A stretch of 64,000 bases of DNA from Verrucosispora sp. WMMD573 (lineage in GTDB: Bacteria; Actinomycetota; Actinomycetes; Mycobacteriales; Micromonosporaceae): contig NZ_CP114901.1 of assembly GCF_027497175.1 (NCBI RefSeq), forward strand, positions 4,712,001 to 4,776,000, in the 5' to 3' direction. Every line of letters starts with the position of its first letter. Position 1 is the stretch's first letter. Below, in pieces: positions 26,122 through 36,039 of this stretch. The position numbers and the translations under genes were made by a program. Below the pieces are notes generated by a model. That model made no database searches. It worked only from the letters and a program-made list of their open reading frames with translations, and was not told the origin of the DNA.

Positions 26122-26307
26122 TCACTTCACCGCGTCGTCGCCGGGTCTGGTCAGGTACCACACCAGCAGCGACGCCAGCAGCGCCAGCACCACCAGCCCG
26201 CCGGAGAGGCCGCGACCCTCCTCCGGCGACCGGCCCGTGGTGCCGAAGTAGATCACCGCGAGGCCGGCGAGCACCGCGACGAACTTACGGATGCCTCGGT
26301 CCTTCAC
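26122..26307 (-). CDS. Small two-helix membrane protein
   Basis: 61 aa: VKDRGIRKFVAVLAGLAVIY then a polar loop with GRSPEEGRG and LSGGLVVLALLASLLVWYL. Two membrane helices. GTG 26307 is supported by TACCGT (26315-26320) 7 nt upstream, a leaderless promoter pattern, rather than the TTG at 26325. Convergent with the HhH gene, separated by only 6 bp. Function unknown. Confidence 0.6.
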   Translation of the reverse strand: MKDRGIRKFVAVLAGLAVIYFGTTGRSPEEGRGLSGGLVVLALLASLLVWYLTRPGDDAVK

Positions 26308-26378
26308 AGCTGGCACGGTACGCAATGAGGTACTGGTATGCCCGGATTAGCCGGATCTGTCCCCCACTCGGGGAACCC

Positions 26379-26576
26379 TCAGTCGACCTCCAGGTCGTCG
26401 AGGGAGATCTTGTGACTCATCAGCCAGCGGGCCAGCGCCGCCATGCCGAACAGCCACAGCGGCGCGGACTCGGTGGTGCCGTTCGTCGCATAGACGGCGA
26501 ACCGCAGGTCCGGCGCTCGGTACGCCTCGATCCGCCACCGGTGCTGCCGGTCCCGCCAGACCGCGGAGGGGTCCAT
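26379..26576 (-). CDS. Conserved small protein, unknown function
   Basis: 65 aa, MDPSAVWRDRQHRWRIEAYR and then LRFAVYATNGTTESAPLWLF with an acidic C-terminus (ISLDDLEVD). A compact alpha/beta composition with a tryptophan-rich middle; likely a folded cytosolic protein. A TACCGT hexamer (26583-26588) sits 6 nt before the ATG with no ribosome site, the leaderless pattern seen elsewhere in the window. It lies 45 bp after selB but has its own promoter. Confidence 0.6.
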   Translation of the reverse strand: MDPSAVWRDRQHRWRIEAYRAPDLRFAVYATNGTTESAPLWLFGMAALARWLMSHKISLDDLEVD

Positions 26577-26621
26577 GCCGTCACGGTAGGTGCCCGGCTC
26601 CGCCGCCGGCCCACGATGTGC

Positions 26622-28376
26622 TCAATCCACCACCACCCGGGCATCGTCAGGTAGCCGACGGGTCAGTCCCCGCCGGTCCAGCAACTCCAGCAGCGGCACC
26701 GCCACCCGGCGGGTCGTGTCGAGGGCCTGCCGGGCGGCGCTGAGGGTGAACGGCTGCGGCAGCCCGGTCAGCACCCGCACCGCCTGCTGCGGCGCGCCGG
26801 GCAGCAACAGCACGTTACCAGTCAACCGCAGCAGCGCCCCGGCCCGCACCGCGGCACCGATCTCCCGGGTACCGAGCCCGACGGCGGCGAGCCGGTCGGC
26901 GTCGGGAGCGCGGAACGGATGTGCCGCGTAATCCTCGCCCAGCAGAGCCAACGCGCGGGCCACCGGCTCGGGCATCGACGCCGCGCCGGGCGCCACCACC
27001 CGACCGGCGACCAACCGCAGCGGCGGCTTCACCAGGGCTTCGACCAGAGACCGGTCGGGCAGGTCGAGGTGTCGACGCAGTTGCTCGACCGGAGCGCCAG
27101 GTGCCAACGGATGTGTGCGGGCGTGCTCGGCCACGGCCACGGCGAGCCGGTCGCCCAGCCGCCGCCAGTGCTGCGGATCGGCCAGCCAGTCACCCGCCAC
27201 CGGGGCGACCGTCACCGGCACGCCCGCCCGGACCAGGTCGCCGATGCGGGCCAGGCCCCGGCGGCTCAGCTCGCCGCCGAGATCGGGACGGCCATCCAGG
27301 GTGGCCAGCACCGCCGCCCGGGCCGCCCCCGCCCCCCGACGCGCCAGGGCCGGCGGCAGCACATCGAGCACGGTGACCCCACCGGCGACGTAGCGGCGGC
27401 CCGGATCGCGCAGCAACGCCCGGTCCCCGATCAGCAGCGGCAGCGAACGGCTCAACCGCAACCGGGCGGTGTCCCCACCCAGCGGCCGGACCCGCACCGG
27501 CACCGCGGCCGAACCGACGTGCAGCGTCAGCATCGTCGGCAGCTCGGCCACCGCGACACCGCTCAGGCGCACGTCCACCAGGTCTGTGGGCCGGAACCGG
27601 TCCGGGGTGAGCAGGGCGTCGCCACGGCTGATCCGGTCACGGGCCACGCCCCGCAGATTCACCGCCACCCGGGCCACCGGCATCACCTCGTCGCAGGCGG
27701 CACCGAGCCGATGCAGGCCCCGGACCCGCACCGGTTCACCGGTGCCGGCCACCTCCAACTCGTCGCCGACGCACAGCCGCCCGGCGCCCAGGGTGCCGGT
27801 GACCACCGTGCCGCTGCCCCGTACCGTGAAACAGCGGTCGACCCAGAGCCGAACCGGCCCGTCGGGCGCCGGGACCGGCAGCCGGTCGGCCAGCCGGTCC
27901 AGGGCGGCCCGCAGGTCGGGCAGGCCGGCGCCGGTGACGGCACTGGCCGTCACCGTCTCCACCCCGGCCAGCGAAGTCGCCGCCAGCTCCGCCCGGGCCC
28001 GGGCCAGAGCCACGGCGGGATCGGCCAGGTCCGCGCGGGTCACCACCAGCAGGCCGTACCCGACGCCGAGCGCGTCCAGGGCGGCCAGGTGCTCGGCGGA
28101 CTGCGGCATCCAGCCCGCATCGGCCGCCACCACCACGACGGCGGCCGGCACCGGACCCACCCCCGCCAGCATGTTCGGCACGAACCGCTCGTGCCCCGGC
28201 ACGTCGACGAACGCGACGGTACGGCCCGACGGCAGCGACGTCCAGGCGAACCCGAGGTCGATGGTCATGCCCCGCCGGCGCTCCTCAGCCCAGCGGTCCG
28301 GTTCCATCCCGGTCAACGCCCGCACCAGCGTGGACTTGCCGTGGTCGACGTGCCCGGCGGTGGCCACCACCAGCAT
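26622..28376 (-). CDS. selB: Selenocysteine-specific elongation factor
   Basis: 584 aa. EF-Tu-like GTPase delivering Sec-tRNA to UGA codons that carry a SECIS hairpin. GTPase motifs are complete: GHVDHGKST at 8-16, DVPGHERFV, and VVTRADL in place of NKxD as in SelB. Domains II/III follow ([20 protein letters not shown]), then C-terminal winged helices that read the SECIS (final [20 protein letters not shown]). ATG 28376, 2 nt after the selA stop, with GGGGGACG before it. Same strand as selC, selA and the UGA-containing fdhA. Confidence 0.97.
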   Translation of the reverse strand: MLVVATAGHVDHGKSTLVRALTGMEPDRWAEERRRGMTIDLGFAWTSLPSGRTVAFVDVPGHERFVPNMLAGVGPVPAAVVVVAADAGWMPQSAEHLAALDALGVGYGLLVVTRADLADPAVALARARAELAATSLAGVETVTASAVTGAGLPDLRAALDRLADRLPVPAPDGPVRLWVDRCFTVRGSGTVVTGTLGAGRLCVGDELEVAGTGEPVRVRGLHRLGAACDEVMPVARVAVNLRGVARDRISRGDALLTPDRFRPTDLVDVRLSGVAVAELPTMLTLHVGSAAVPVRVRPLGGDTARLRLSRSLPLLIGDRALLRDPGRRYVAGGVTVLDVLPPALARRGAGAARAAVLATLDGRPDLGGELSRRGLARIGDLVRAGVPVTVAPVAGDWLADPQHWRRLGDRLAVAVAEHARTHPLAPGAPVEQLRRHLDLPDRSLVEALVKPPLRLVAGRVVAPGAASMPEPVARALALLGEDYAAHPFRAPDADRLAAVGLGTREIGAAVRAGALLRLTGNVLLLPGAPQQAVRVLTGLPQPFTLSAARQALDTTRRVAVPLLELLDRRGLTRRLPDDARVVVD

Positions 28377-28378
28377 GG

Positions 28379-29683
28379 TCAGTCGTCCCCCGGCACGGCC
28401 AGCACCGCCGCGCGCAGCAGCCCGTCGGCCCGCTCGGGCACGCACCGCAGGTCGAGCAGCAGCCGAGCGCGGACCACCCGACCCAGCACCGGCGGGTCGC
28501 CGGCACGCAGTGGGCCGGCGTACCGCTCGGGCAGGCTCAGCGCCCACGAGTCCAGCTCCACGCCGGGTGCGCCGCCGCCGCCGACCACCGCCACCGACGG
28601 CACCACCTCGGCCTTACGGCCGTCGGCTACGAGCGCGTCGCGCAGCCGTTCGGTCCGCTGGCGCAGCGCCGCCGGGTCGGCGTGCAGCGCCCGGCGGGTG
28701 GGGGTGGCCGGGTCACCGAGGGTGCCCGCCAGCGCGGCCAGGGTCAGCTTGTCCACCCGCAACGCCCGCGCCAGGGAATGCCGGCGCAGCCGCTCGACCA
28801 GGTCGGCGGTGCCGAGCAGCAGCCCCGCCTGCGGGCCACCCAGCAGCTTGTCGCCGCTTGCGGTGACCAGCGCCGCCCCGGCCCGCAGGGTGCTCGCGGC
28901 ATCCGGTTCGTCCGGCAGCAGCGGGTCGGGTGCCAGCAGCCCGGAGCCGATGTCCGCGACCACCGGCACCCCGAGCCCGGCCAGGCGGCGCACCGGCACC
29001 GCCGAGGTGAACCCGGTGACCCGGAAGTTCGACGGGTGAACCTTCAACACAAAGCCGGTGTTCGGCCCGACGACGGCGGCGTAGTCGGCGAGGGTGGTCC
29101 GGTTGGTGGTGCCCACCTCCCGCAGCCGGGCACCGGTGCTGGTGAGCAGGTCGGGCAGCCGGAACCCGTCGCCGATCTCCACCAGCTCGCCTCGACTGAC
29201 CACGATCTCGGCGTCGGTGGCGAGCGCGGTGGCCGCCAGCACCAGCGCGGCGGCGCCGTTGTTGACCACGTGCACCGCCTCGGCGGCCGGTACGGCGGCG
29301 GCGAGAGCATCCAGCGCGTCCCGCCCCCGGCGGGCCCGCCGCCCGGTGCCCAGGTCCAGCTCGACGTCGGTGTATCCGGCGGCGGCGGTCACCGCGGCCA
29401 CCGCGGCCTCGGAGAGGGCGGCCCGCCCGAGATTGGTGTGCAGCACCACCCCGGTGGCGTTGAGCACGACCCGGGGCACGGGCGGCGGCAGGTCGGCCAA
29501 CGCGGCGTCGCGCACCTCGGCGGGGTCGATCTCACCCCGGCGGGCCCGTTCCTGGGCCTGCCGCACCGCGCTGCGCACCCGGTCGCGGCCGACCGCGACG
29601 GCGGCCGCGGCCAGCGACGGCTCAGCCAGCAGCACGTCGGTACGCGGCATCCGGCGCCGCGGGTCGGCGCCGCCGTCGCTCAT
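28379..29683 (-). CDS. selA: L-seryl-tRNA(Sec) selenium transferase
   Basis: 434 aa PLP enzyme that converts Ser-tRNA(Sec) to Sec-tRNA(Sec) using selenophosphate. Typical motifs: [36 protein letters not shown] and the PLP-lysine region [15 protein letters not shown] (Lys near 279). ATG 29683 has GAGGAG 9-10 nt upstream; the tRNA-Sec gene ends 20 bp before it. Selenophosphate must be supplied by SelD from outside the window. Confidence 0.97.
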   Translation of the reverse strand: MSDGGADPRRRMPRTDVLLAEPSLAAAAVAVGRDRVRSAVRQAQERARRGEIDPAEVRDAALADLPPPVPRVVLNATGVVLHTNLGRAALSEAAVAAVTAAAGYTDVELDLGTGRRARRGRDALDALAAAVPAAEAVHVVNNGAAALVLAATALATDAEIVVSRGELVEIGDGFRLPDLLTSTGARLREVGTTNRTTLADYAAVVGPNTGFVLKVHPSNFRVTGFTSAVPVRRLAGLGVPVVADIGSGLLAPDPLLPDEPDAASTLRAGAALVTASGDKLLGGPQAGLLLGTADLVERLRRHSLARALRVDKLTLAALAGTLGDPATPTRRALHADPAALRQRTERLRDALVADGRKAEVVPSVAVVGGGGAPGVELDSWALSLPERYAGPLRAGDPPVLGRVVRARLLLDLRCVPERADGLLRAAVLAVPGDD

Positions 29684-29703
29684 CGGTTCATCTCCTCGCA
29701 GCC

Positions 29704-29799
29704 TGGCGGAGACGGACGGGAATCGAACCCGCCTGGCCCGGATACCGGGCCACACCGGTTTTGAAGACCGGGAGGGGCACCAGCCGCCTGAACGCCTCC
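29704..29799 (-). tRNA. selC: tRNA-Sec (anticodon UCA), CCA encoded
   Basis: Minus strand begins GGAGGCGTTCAGGCGGCTGG and ends with CCGTCTCCGCCA. The anticodon loop reads CTTCAAA within GGTCTTCAAAACC, giving anticodon UCA for UGA. A long variable arm (TGTGGCCCGGTATCCGGGCC) and the TPsiC loop (GGTTCGATTCC) are clear. 96 nt including the encoded CCA, the usual size for tRNA-Sec. It sits between the formate dehydrogenase genes and selA. Confidence 0.97.
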
Positions 29800-29854
29800 A
29801 CCGGCCATTGGATCACAGCTCGCCGGCGGGTGTGCGGTCGAGTCGACACCACGG

Positions 29855-30874
29855 TCACCGACCGGGATCGGCCGCCCGTCGGTCGAGACGGGCCCGCTGC
29901 GGCAGCACCGTGTACTTCGGATCGCGGGCCGAGGCGACACCGGCGTGGAACACACCGAAGCGGGTGGCCAGCGAGGCGGCCAGCAACGCGGCGCCGGAGA
30001 CCGCCGAGACCAGACGGCTACGCCGGCCCAGCATCGCTCCGGCCACCCCGGCGACGTTGAGTGCCCGCCCGGCGCGCAGCAGCCGGCCGGGTCGCCCCGT
30101 CCGGTAGGGCTCACCCAGCAACCCGAGACGGGTCTCCACCCGGTGCACGCCGAACAGTTCCAGTCCGGCGCCGGCCACCGCCATCCGCCGCGCCGGGCCC
30201 GCCTGGGCCGGCGGCACGGCGAGCAGACCCACCCCCGCGCCGCTGGCCAGCGCGCTACCCGCGAAGACGAACGGCAGGTAGGGGTACGCCTCGTGCCAGG
30301 ACGGCACGGCCGTGTCCGCCAGCAGTACCGCCGTGTACGTGCCCAGGGCCGGCGCGGCCACCGCGGCGGCCAGCCCGGCGGCCCGCCCCACCGGCGGCAA
30401 CGCCCGACGGGCCAGCCCGAATGGACCCCGCGCGGGCAGCAGCGGCGCCAACTCGGCGACCGCGGCAAGTCCGGCGACCGGACCATACCCGGTGAGGATC
30501 CAGGTGCCCACGGACATGGGTGAGGTCGGCTTGGCCACCCGCAGCATGTGGTGGAACCGTTCCGGCCGACCCAGGTCCTTGACCAGCACGCCGGCGCTGG
30601 CGGTGACCGCCGCCAGCGCGGCGATCCGGCCGGCGCGGCGCACCTCGGCGCGCCCGGTGAGCTGCCCACCGGCGGCGAGCAGCGACGAACCGGCGGCCAG
30701 CCCTCCGGTGAACAGGTACGCGGCGATCTCCCAGGTCCACACCGGCGGCTTCAGAATCGGCCGACCGTAGTAGGAGGTGAACTCCGCCGGCGGCACGGCC
30801 AGTTCCTCACCACCTCGGCGGCCGGAGCGGAAGCGGCGGAACCGTTCGCCCACGGCCGGGCGGTCCGGGTTCAC
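29855..30874 (-). CDS. NrfD/PsrC-type membrane subunit of formate dehydrogenase
   Basis: 339 aa with about eight hydrophobic segments: WTWEIAAYLFTGGLAAGSSL (the NrfD signature), then SPMSVGTWILTGYGPVAGLA and YPYLPFVFAGSALASGAGVG. NrfD subunits anchor molybdoenzymes and pass electrons to quinone without heme. The GTG start overlaps the fdhB stop by 4 nt. E. coli-type FDH-N uses a cytochrome b gamma subunit instead; the NrfD type is common in actinobacteria. Confidence 0.9.
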   Translation of the reverse strand: MNPDRPAVGERFRRFRSGRRGGEELAVPPAEFTSYYGRPILKPPVWTWEIAAYLFTGGLAAGSSLLAAGGQLTGRAEVRRAGRIAALAAVTASAGVLVKDLGRPERFHHMLRVAKPTSPMSVGTWILTGYGPVAGLAAVAELAPLLPARGPFGLARRALPPVGRAAGLAAAVAAPALGTYTAVLLADTAVPSWHEAYPYLPFVFAGSALASGAGVGLLAVPPAQAGPARRMAVAGAGLELFGVHRVETRLGLLGEPYRTGRPGRLLRAGRALNVAGVAGAMLGRRSRLVSAVSGAALLAASLATRFGVFHAGVASARDPKYTVLPQRARLDRRAADPGR

Positions 30875-31926
30875 CGCCGACCGCCGAGGAACGCGCCGAC
30901 GGCCGCCGCCGTCATGGCCAGCGCGGCCAGACCCGCCCGACGCCACATCGCCGGCACGTCCCGGGTGGTCACCTGCGGATCCGGCGGCAGACCGTACACC
31001 TCCGGCTCGTCGAGCAGCAGGAAGAACGCGCCGTCGCCGCCGACTCCGTCGTCCGGGTCGTGGCCGTAGAGCCGCGCCTGCGACTCCCCCCGTTGCCGCA
31101 ACGTGGCAACCCGCTCGGCGGCCCGTTCCCGTAGCTCGTCGAGGGGACCGTACTGGATGGACTCGGTCGGGCAGGCCTGAGCGCAGGCCGGGGTCAGCCC
31201 CGCGCCGATCCGGTCGTAGCAGAGCGTGCACTTCCACACCCGACCGTCGTCCACCCGCCGGTCGATCACCCCGTACGGGCAGGCCGACACGCAGTAGCCG
31301 CACCCGTTGCAGATGTCCTCCTGCACCACCACGGTGCCGAACTCGGTGCGGAACAGCGCCCCGGTCGGGCAGACGTCGAGGCAGCCGGCCCGGGTGCAGT
31401 GCTTGCACACGTCCGACATCATCAACCAGCGAAAGTCACTGCGCCCCTCGGCGCTGCCGGTACGTCCGGGTGGCCCGGCCGCCGGCATGCCGAGGAACTC
31501 GGTCATCCGGGCGGCGGCCGGCGGTGCACCGGGCAGCACTCCCGGCTCGGTTCCGGTCGGGGTGAGCGTGCCGGCCGACCGGGCGGCGGAGGTCGGGCTG
31601 GCCGGGTCGCCGGTCGGGCTCCCGGCGAACGACGCGGTGCCGTGGCCGGCGGGCCGGGGCTGTTCCACGAAGGCGACGTGCCGCCACGAGTTGGCGGTCA
31701 ACGCGCCGGTGTTGTCGTAGGACATGCCGAGCAGATCAAGCCCGGCGGTGGGTACCGCGTTCCACTCCTTGCAGGCCACCTCGCACGCCTTGCAGCCGAT
31801 GCAGACGCTGGTGTCGGTAAAGAAGCCCATCCGCGGCGGCGCGTCGACCCAGCCGGCCGCGGCCGCCGGATCGGCCGGCGCCGACGACGGCGTGGGTGTG
31901 GCGGCCCGGTCACGCGGGTCGGCCAT
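30871..31926 (-). CDS. fdhB: Formate dehydrogenase iron-sulfur (beta) subunit
   Basis: 351 aa ferredoxin-like subunit with four [4Fe-4S] Cys sets: CIGCKACEVACKEW, CKHCTRAGCLDVCP, CNGCGYCVSACPYG, and CTLCYDR with CAQACPT. An insert of roughly 70 residues rich in Gly/Pro/Thr lies between sets 1 and 2. One C-terminal helix (LAALAMTAAAVGAFLGG) may anchor it. ATG 31926 lies 17 nt inside fdhA's 3' end with GGAGAGGGG before it. It conducts electrons from FdhA to the NrfD subunit. Confidence 0.95.
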   Translation of the reverse strand: MADPRDRAATPTPSSAPADPAAAAGWVDAPPRMGFFTDTSVCIGCKACEVACKEWNAVPTAGLDLLGMSYDNTGALTANSWRHVAFVEQPRPAGHGTASFAGSPTGDPASPTSAARSAGTLTPTGTEPGVLPGAPPAAARMTEFLGMPAAGPPGRTGSAEGRSDFRWLMMSDVCKHCTRAGCLDVCPTGALFRTEFGTVVVQEDICNGCGYCVSACPYGVIDRRVDDGRVWKCTLCYDRIGAGLTPACAQACPTESIQYGPLDELRERAAERVATLRQRGESQARLYGHDPDDGVGGDGAFFLLLDEPEVYGLPPDPQVTTRDVPAMWRRAGLAALAMTAAAVGAFLGGRR

Positions 31927-34900
31927 CAGCGGTCCCCTCTCCGTCGCCGGTGGATGCGGGTGGCTCGGCCGGCACCCCGGGGGTGACCGCCGGCGGCAGG
32001 GCACCCGGCACGATGCCGGCCCTGCTGCGGTAATCCTGCACCAGTTCCCGCAGCGCCGCCCCGGCGGGCCGACGCCCCGGTCGCACGTCACAGGTGCCGA
32101 TCTTGCTCTCCTGGATCAGGACGTTCGGGTCCAGGGTGATGCCGAACAGGTCGTTGGCCGAGTCCCCGGTGACCAGTCCCTCGAAGCCGAAGTGGTACGG
32201 CAGCCACAGCTGGTGGATCACCCGGCCGTCCACCGCCAGCGGTACCAGCCGGTCAGTGACCAGCACCCGAGCCTCGATCGCCGCGCGAGCGGTGATCAGG
32301 TGCGCCCACCCGAGGTGGGTCAGCCCGGCCAGCGTCGCCAGCTCCGGCGATACCTCCACGAACATCTCCGGTTGCAGTTCCGCCAACGGCGCGACGGTCC
32401 GACTCATCCCGCCCGCGGTGTGATGCTCGGTGAGCCGGCTGACCGTGAACACGTACGGAAAAACCCCGTCGTGCTGCTGCGGCGGGCTCGGGTTCGTCGA
32501 GTTCACCGGATGGTCGTACATCTTGCGGGTCGGATTGGCCTGCTGGCCGTAGAGCGGATTACGCACCGGCGACTCGGCCGGCTCGTAGTGCGTCGGCAGC
32601 GGCCCGTCCAGCACCCCGCTGGGCGCGTACAGCCAGCCCTTGCCGTCGGACTGCATGATGAACGGATCGTCACCGGCCAGCGCCGCCGGCCCCGTGGCAC
32701 CCTCCGGCGGCTGGTACGACGGCGGTTTCGTCACCTCGAAGTCGGGCACGTCACGGCCGGTCCACCGGCCGGCGTCGGCGTCCCACCACACGTACCGCTT
32801 CCGCTCGCTCCACGGGCGGCCCTGCGGGTCGGCGGAGGCCCGGTTGTAGAGCAGCCGCCGGTTCGCCGGCCACGCCCAACCCCACTCGGCGGCCACCCAG
32901 TCCTGCTCGTGTCCGGGCCGACGCCGGGCCGCCTGGTTCACGCCGTCGGCGTACACACCGGTGTAGATCCAGCAGCCGATCGCGGTCGTGCCGTCGTCGC
33001 GGGCCTGCGTGAACGTCGACAACGGACGGCCGCTGACCGTGTCGTATCCGTTGATCTCCCGCAGCACCGCCTCGGCGTCCGGCTCGGCGAGCCGGCCGTG
33101 CGTGGGATAGTCCCAGGTCAGGTCCAGCAGGGCGCGGTCGCGCGGCAGGGTCGAGCCGGCCAGCTTCGCCCGGATCCGGCGCCCCAGGTGGTAGAAGAAC
33201 CACAGCTCGGAGCGGGCGTCACCGGGCGGGTCGACGGCCTTCTCCCGCCACTGCAGCAGCCGCTGGGTCTGGGTGAACGTGCCCTCCTTCTCCACATGGG
33301 AGGCGGCCGGCAGGAAGAACACCTCGGTAGCGCACTGCTCCGGCACGAGCTCACCGGTGGCGACCTCGGGACCACGCTGCCAGAACGTCGCGCTCTCGAT
33401 CATGAACAGGTCGCGGACGACCAGCCAGTCGAGGTTGGCCATGCCCAACCGCTGGGCGCGGCCGTGTGCCGAGCCGACCGCCGGATTCTGGCCGAGCAGG
33501 AAGTACCCCTTGACCTTGCCGTCGATCATGTTGAGCACCTGCTGATAGGTGCCGTGATCACCGGTCAACCGGGGTAGCCGGTCGTAGCAGAAGTCGTTCT
33601 CCGGCGTCGCCGCGTCCCCCCAGTAAGCCTTGAGCAGGCTGGCTGCGTAGGCCCGGGCACCGCCCCAGAAACCCTTCTGACCCGGATGCCGGATGCTGTC
33701 CGTCCAGGCGTCGAAATCGGGATGCCGGGCGTGGTGCGGCATCGGCAGGTACCCGGGCAGCAGATTGAACAGGGTCGGAATGTCGGTGGAGCCCTGGATG
33801 CTGGCGTGCCCGCGCAGCGCCATCACCCCGCCACCGGGCCGACCCACGTTGCCCAGCAGCAGTTGGATGATCGCCCCGGTGCGGATGTACTGCACCCCGA
33901 CCGTGTGCTGCGTCCAGCCGACCGAGTAGATCAGGCAGCCGGTGCGCTCCCGCCCGGAGTTCTCCGTCCAGGCGCGGGCCAGCTCCAGGAACTTCTCCCG
34001 GGGTACGCCGCAGACCCGTTCCACCATCTCCGGCGTGTAGCGGGCGAAGTGCCGCTTGAGGATCTGGTACACGCAGCGCGGATGTTGCAGCGTCTCGTCC
34101 CGCCGCACCTGCCGGGACACCGGAGCCCCGTGCGACTCGTGGCGCAGGCCCGCCGCGGTCTCCCGCTCCCGCGCAGTGTGCCCGCTACCGGAGTCCCGCT
34201 CGTGGCCCGCGTACTGCCAGCTGTCCTGCACGTAGCTGGCGGTCGCCGGGTCGAAGCCGGAGAAGAGCCCGTCGGCGTCCTCGGCATCCACGAAGTCGTC
34301 ACTGACGATCGTCGCGGCGTTGGTGTACGCCAGCACGTACTCCCGGAAATCCAGCTCGTTGCTGAGGATGTGGTTCACCACCGCGCCCAGCAGCGCGATG
34401 TCGGTGCCCGCCCGGATGGGCAGGTACGCGTCGGCGACCGCGCTGGTGCGGGTGAACCGCGGGTCGACGTGGAAGACCTTGGCCCCGCGCCGTTGCGCCT
34501 CCATCACCCACTGGAAGCCCACCGGATGGGCCTCGGCCATGTTCGAGCCCTGGATGACGATGACGTCGGCGTTCGCCACGTCCTGCTGAAAGTCCGTCGC
34601 GCCACCGCGACCGAAGCTGGCCCCCAGACCGGGGACGGTGGCGGAGTGTCAAATACGGGCCTGGTTCTCGATCTGAAGCGCCCCCATCGCGGTGAACAGC
34701 TTCTTGATGAGGTAGTTCTCCTCGTTGTCCAGGGTTGCCCCGCCCAGACTGGCGATCCCCAGCGTTCGGTTCAGCGGCCGGCCCTCGGCGTCGACGTCCT
34801 CCCACGTCTCGGCCCGGGCCGCGAGCACCCGGTCGGCGATCATGTCGAGTGCCGTGTCGAGGTCCAGGTCCTCCCACTCGGTGCCGTACGGCCGCCGGTA

Positions 34901-35218
34901 GCGCACCGTGGTCTGGCGCAGCGGGCTGGTGACCAGGCTCCGGCTGGCGGCGCCCTTCGGGCAGAGCCGGCCCCGGGAGATGGGGCTGTCCGGGTCACCC
35001 TCGATCTGCGTTACCTGGTCGTCGGTGACGAAGACCCGCTGCCCGCAGCCGACGGCACAGTACGGGCAGACGGAACGGGCGACCCGGTCGGCGCCCTGCG
35101 TGCGGGCGGTCAACTCGGCGCTGCGGGTCGAGCACGCCGCAGCCCCCCGGCCCAGCGGGTCGGCGCCGGTGAGCTGCCGGTAGACCGGCCAGCCCAGCAA
35201 CCTGTCCCGCAGTCCCAC
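31910..35218 (-). CDS. fdhA: Formate dehydrogenase alpha subunit, selenoprotein (in-frame UGA = Sec190)
   Basis: 1102 aa molybdenum-bis-MGD enzyme oxidising formate to CO2. The frame is open from GTG 35218 (GGAGG 8 nt upstream) to 31910 except for one TGA at 34649-34651. It is read as selenocysteine because flanking residues match selenoprotein FDHs (ALQIENQARI-U-HSATVPGLG), the SECIS loop follows and selABC is adjacent. The N-terminal [4Fe-4S] set is CPYCAVGC plus Cys86 (GRLCPKG). Histidine after Sec and QGSNMAEAHPVGFQW are present. There is no twin-arginine signal. A standard caller would split this into two ORFs. Confidence 0.96.
34610..34651 (-). promoter_or_regulatory. Bacterial SECIS element with Sec UGA codon in fdhA
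   Basis: After the UGA on the minus strand, CCCC-GGTCT-GGGG (34622-34634) forms a short stem with the apical loop GGTCT, the same loop sequence as the E. coli fdhF SECIS. The loop starts about 18 nt after the UGA. SelB binds such hairpins to insert selenocysteine. The lower stem partners further out are less certain. Confidence 0.85.
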
Positions 35219-35697
35219 GGTCGACACCTCCGGTGTTGACCTTAGGACAGCGCGGCCGGATGGGCGACCCACCTGCCGGAACCAGATCACGACGTCGCCC
35301 CCGGCCCATAATCGGGCCGGGGGCGACGAAGGTGCCGGTGTGCAGGTCGCCTCTCGGCGAGTGGCGCGACGCGGCTCCAGCCGGACGGTATTCCGCGAAG
35401 GCAATTTAGGTGAGGCCCGGGGACACTGGACACACCGACACCCGAGTCAACAGGTTACCCGCTCTCCTTCTTCCTACCCCTGTCGTGACCCCCGCCACAC
35501 TCCATTGCCCGCTGCTGATCGTCTGCGAAAGTCCGCCCCGTTACCCCCACACTCCTCGTTGATCATGAGGTTAGCGGCAGATCTGGAGATCAAAAACGCC
35601 GCTAACCTCATGATCAACGAGGAGTGTGCGGGGTGGGGGGCGTGAGGGGTGGGGCGTGAGGGGCCGGGTTGGGCCGGGTTGGGGTTACCCTGACAGG
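35219..35697. other. 479-bp non-coding region between fdhA and the 113-aa gene
   Basis: Divergent promoter region. It holds the large inverted repeat at 35548-35628 (listed separately), and the -10-like TACCCT (35686-35691) 6 nt before the start at 35698. A GGGCCGGGTT tandem repeat lies at about 35663-35682. No ORF with coding character is present. The base composition is lower in GC than the rest around 35400-35480. Confidence 0.6.
35548..35628. repeat. 31-bp perfect inverted repeat with 19-nt loop
   Basis: Arms 35548-35578 and 35598-35628 are exact reverse complements over 31 nt (arm begins CACACTCCTCGTTGATCATG and ends in TTAGCGGC). The loop (AGATCTGGAGATCAAAAAC) has its own GATC repeat. 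It lies between divergent genes, so it is not their terminator. Length and perfection suggest a REP- or MITE-like mobile palindrome. Similar repeats may occur elsewhere in the genome, but only this copy is visible here. Confidence 0.85.
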
Positions 35698-36039
35698 ATG
35701 CAGGCGGTCTCCCCGACCACGACCGGCGTGGCACACCTGGCCCGGCCCGGTCGTCCCGCCGTGGTAGCCCGGACCCTCACCGAACTGCGCGGGCCCACCC
35801 GAGGGGTGGTGGAACTGCCGGTACGACTGATGTGGTGCGCCGACCGCGCGTTCGACCTTGCCGACCCCGACCAGCTGCTCTGGCTGTACGAGAACGTGCT
35901 GCGGGAGACCACGAGCGTCGACGACCTGCGCCGGCTGGTCAACGGGCGGACGCTGCGCCGGGTGTGGCAGCTGCTCAACCTGCCCCAGGGCGTACGGCTG
36001 GCCTGGGAAAGCCGACACCAGGGCCTTCGGTCGGCGTGA
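35698..36039 (+). CDS. Conserved protein paired with an AbiEii-like nucleotidyltransferase
   Basis: 113 aa: MQAVSPTTTGVAHLARPGRP with a later TRGVVELPVRLMWCADRAFD and LLWLYENVLRETTSVDDLRR helical C-terminus. It is not an AbiEi antitoxin (no winged helix or COG5340 pattern). Its stop overlaps the GTG of the nucleotidyltransferase by 4 nt, so they are a coupled pair. TACCCT ends 6 nt before ATG 35698 with no ribosome site, a leaderless promoter. Candidate antitoxin or partner; role inferred only from context. Confidence 0.7.
   Translation: MQAVSPTTTGVAHLARPGRPAVVARTLTELRGPTRGVVELPVRLMWCADRAFDLADPDQLLWLYENVLRETTSVDDLRRLVNGRTLRRVWQLLNLPQGVRLAWESRHQGLRSA

Noticed and set aside
31724..33577. 617-codon plus-strand ORF
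   Set aside because: Antisense to fdhA; low-complexity, arginine/glycine/proline-rich composition and no domain.
34649..34651. TGA in fdhA as a premature stop or pseudogene
   Set aside because: Flanking residues match Sec-FDH, a bSECIS hairpin follows, and selA/selB/selC are adjacent.
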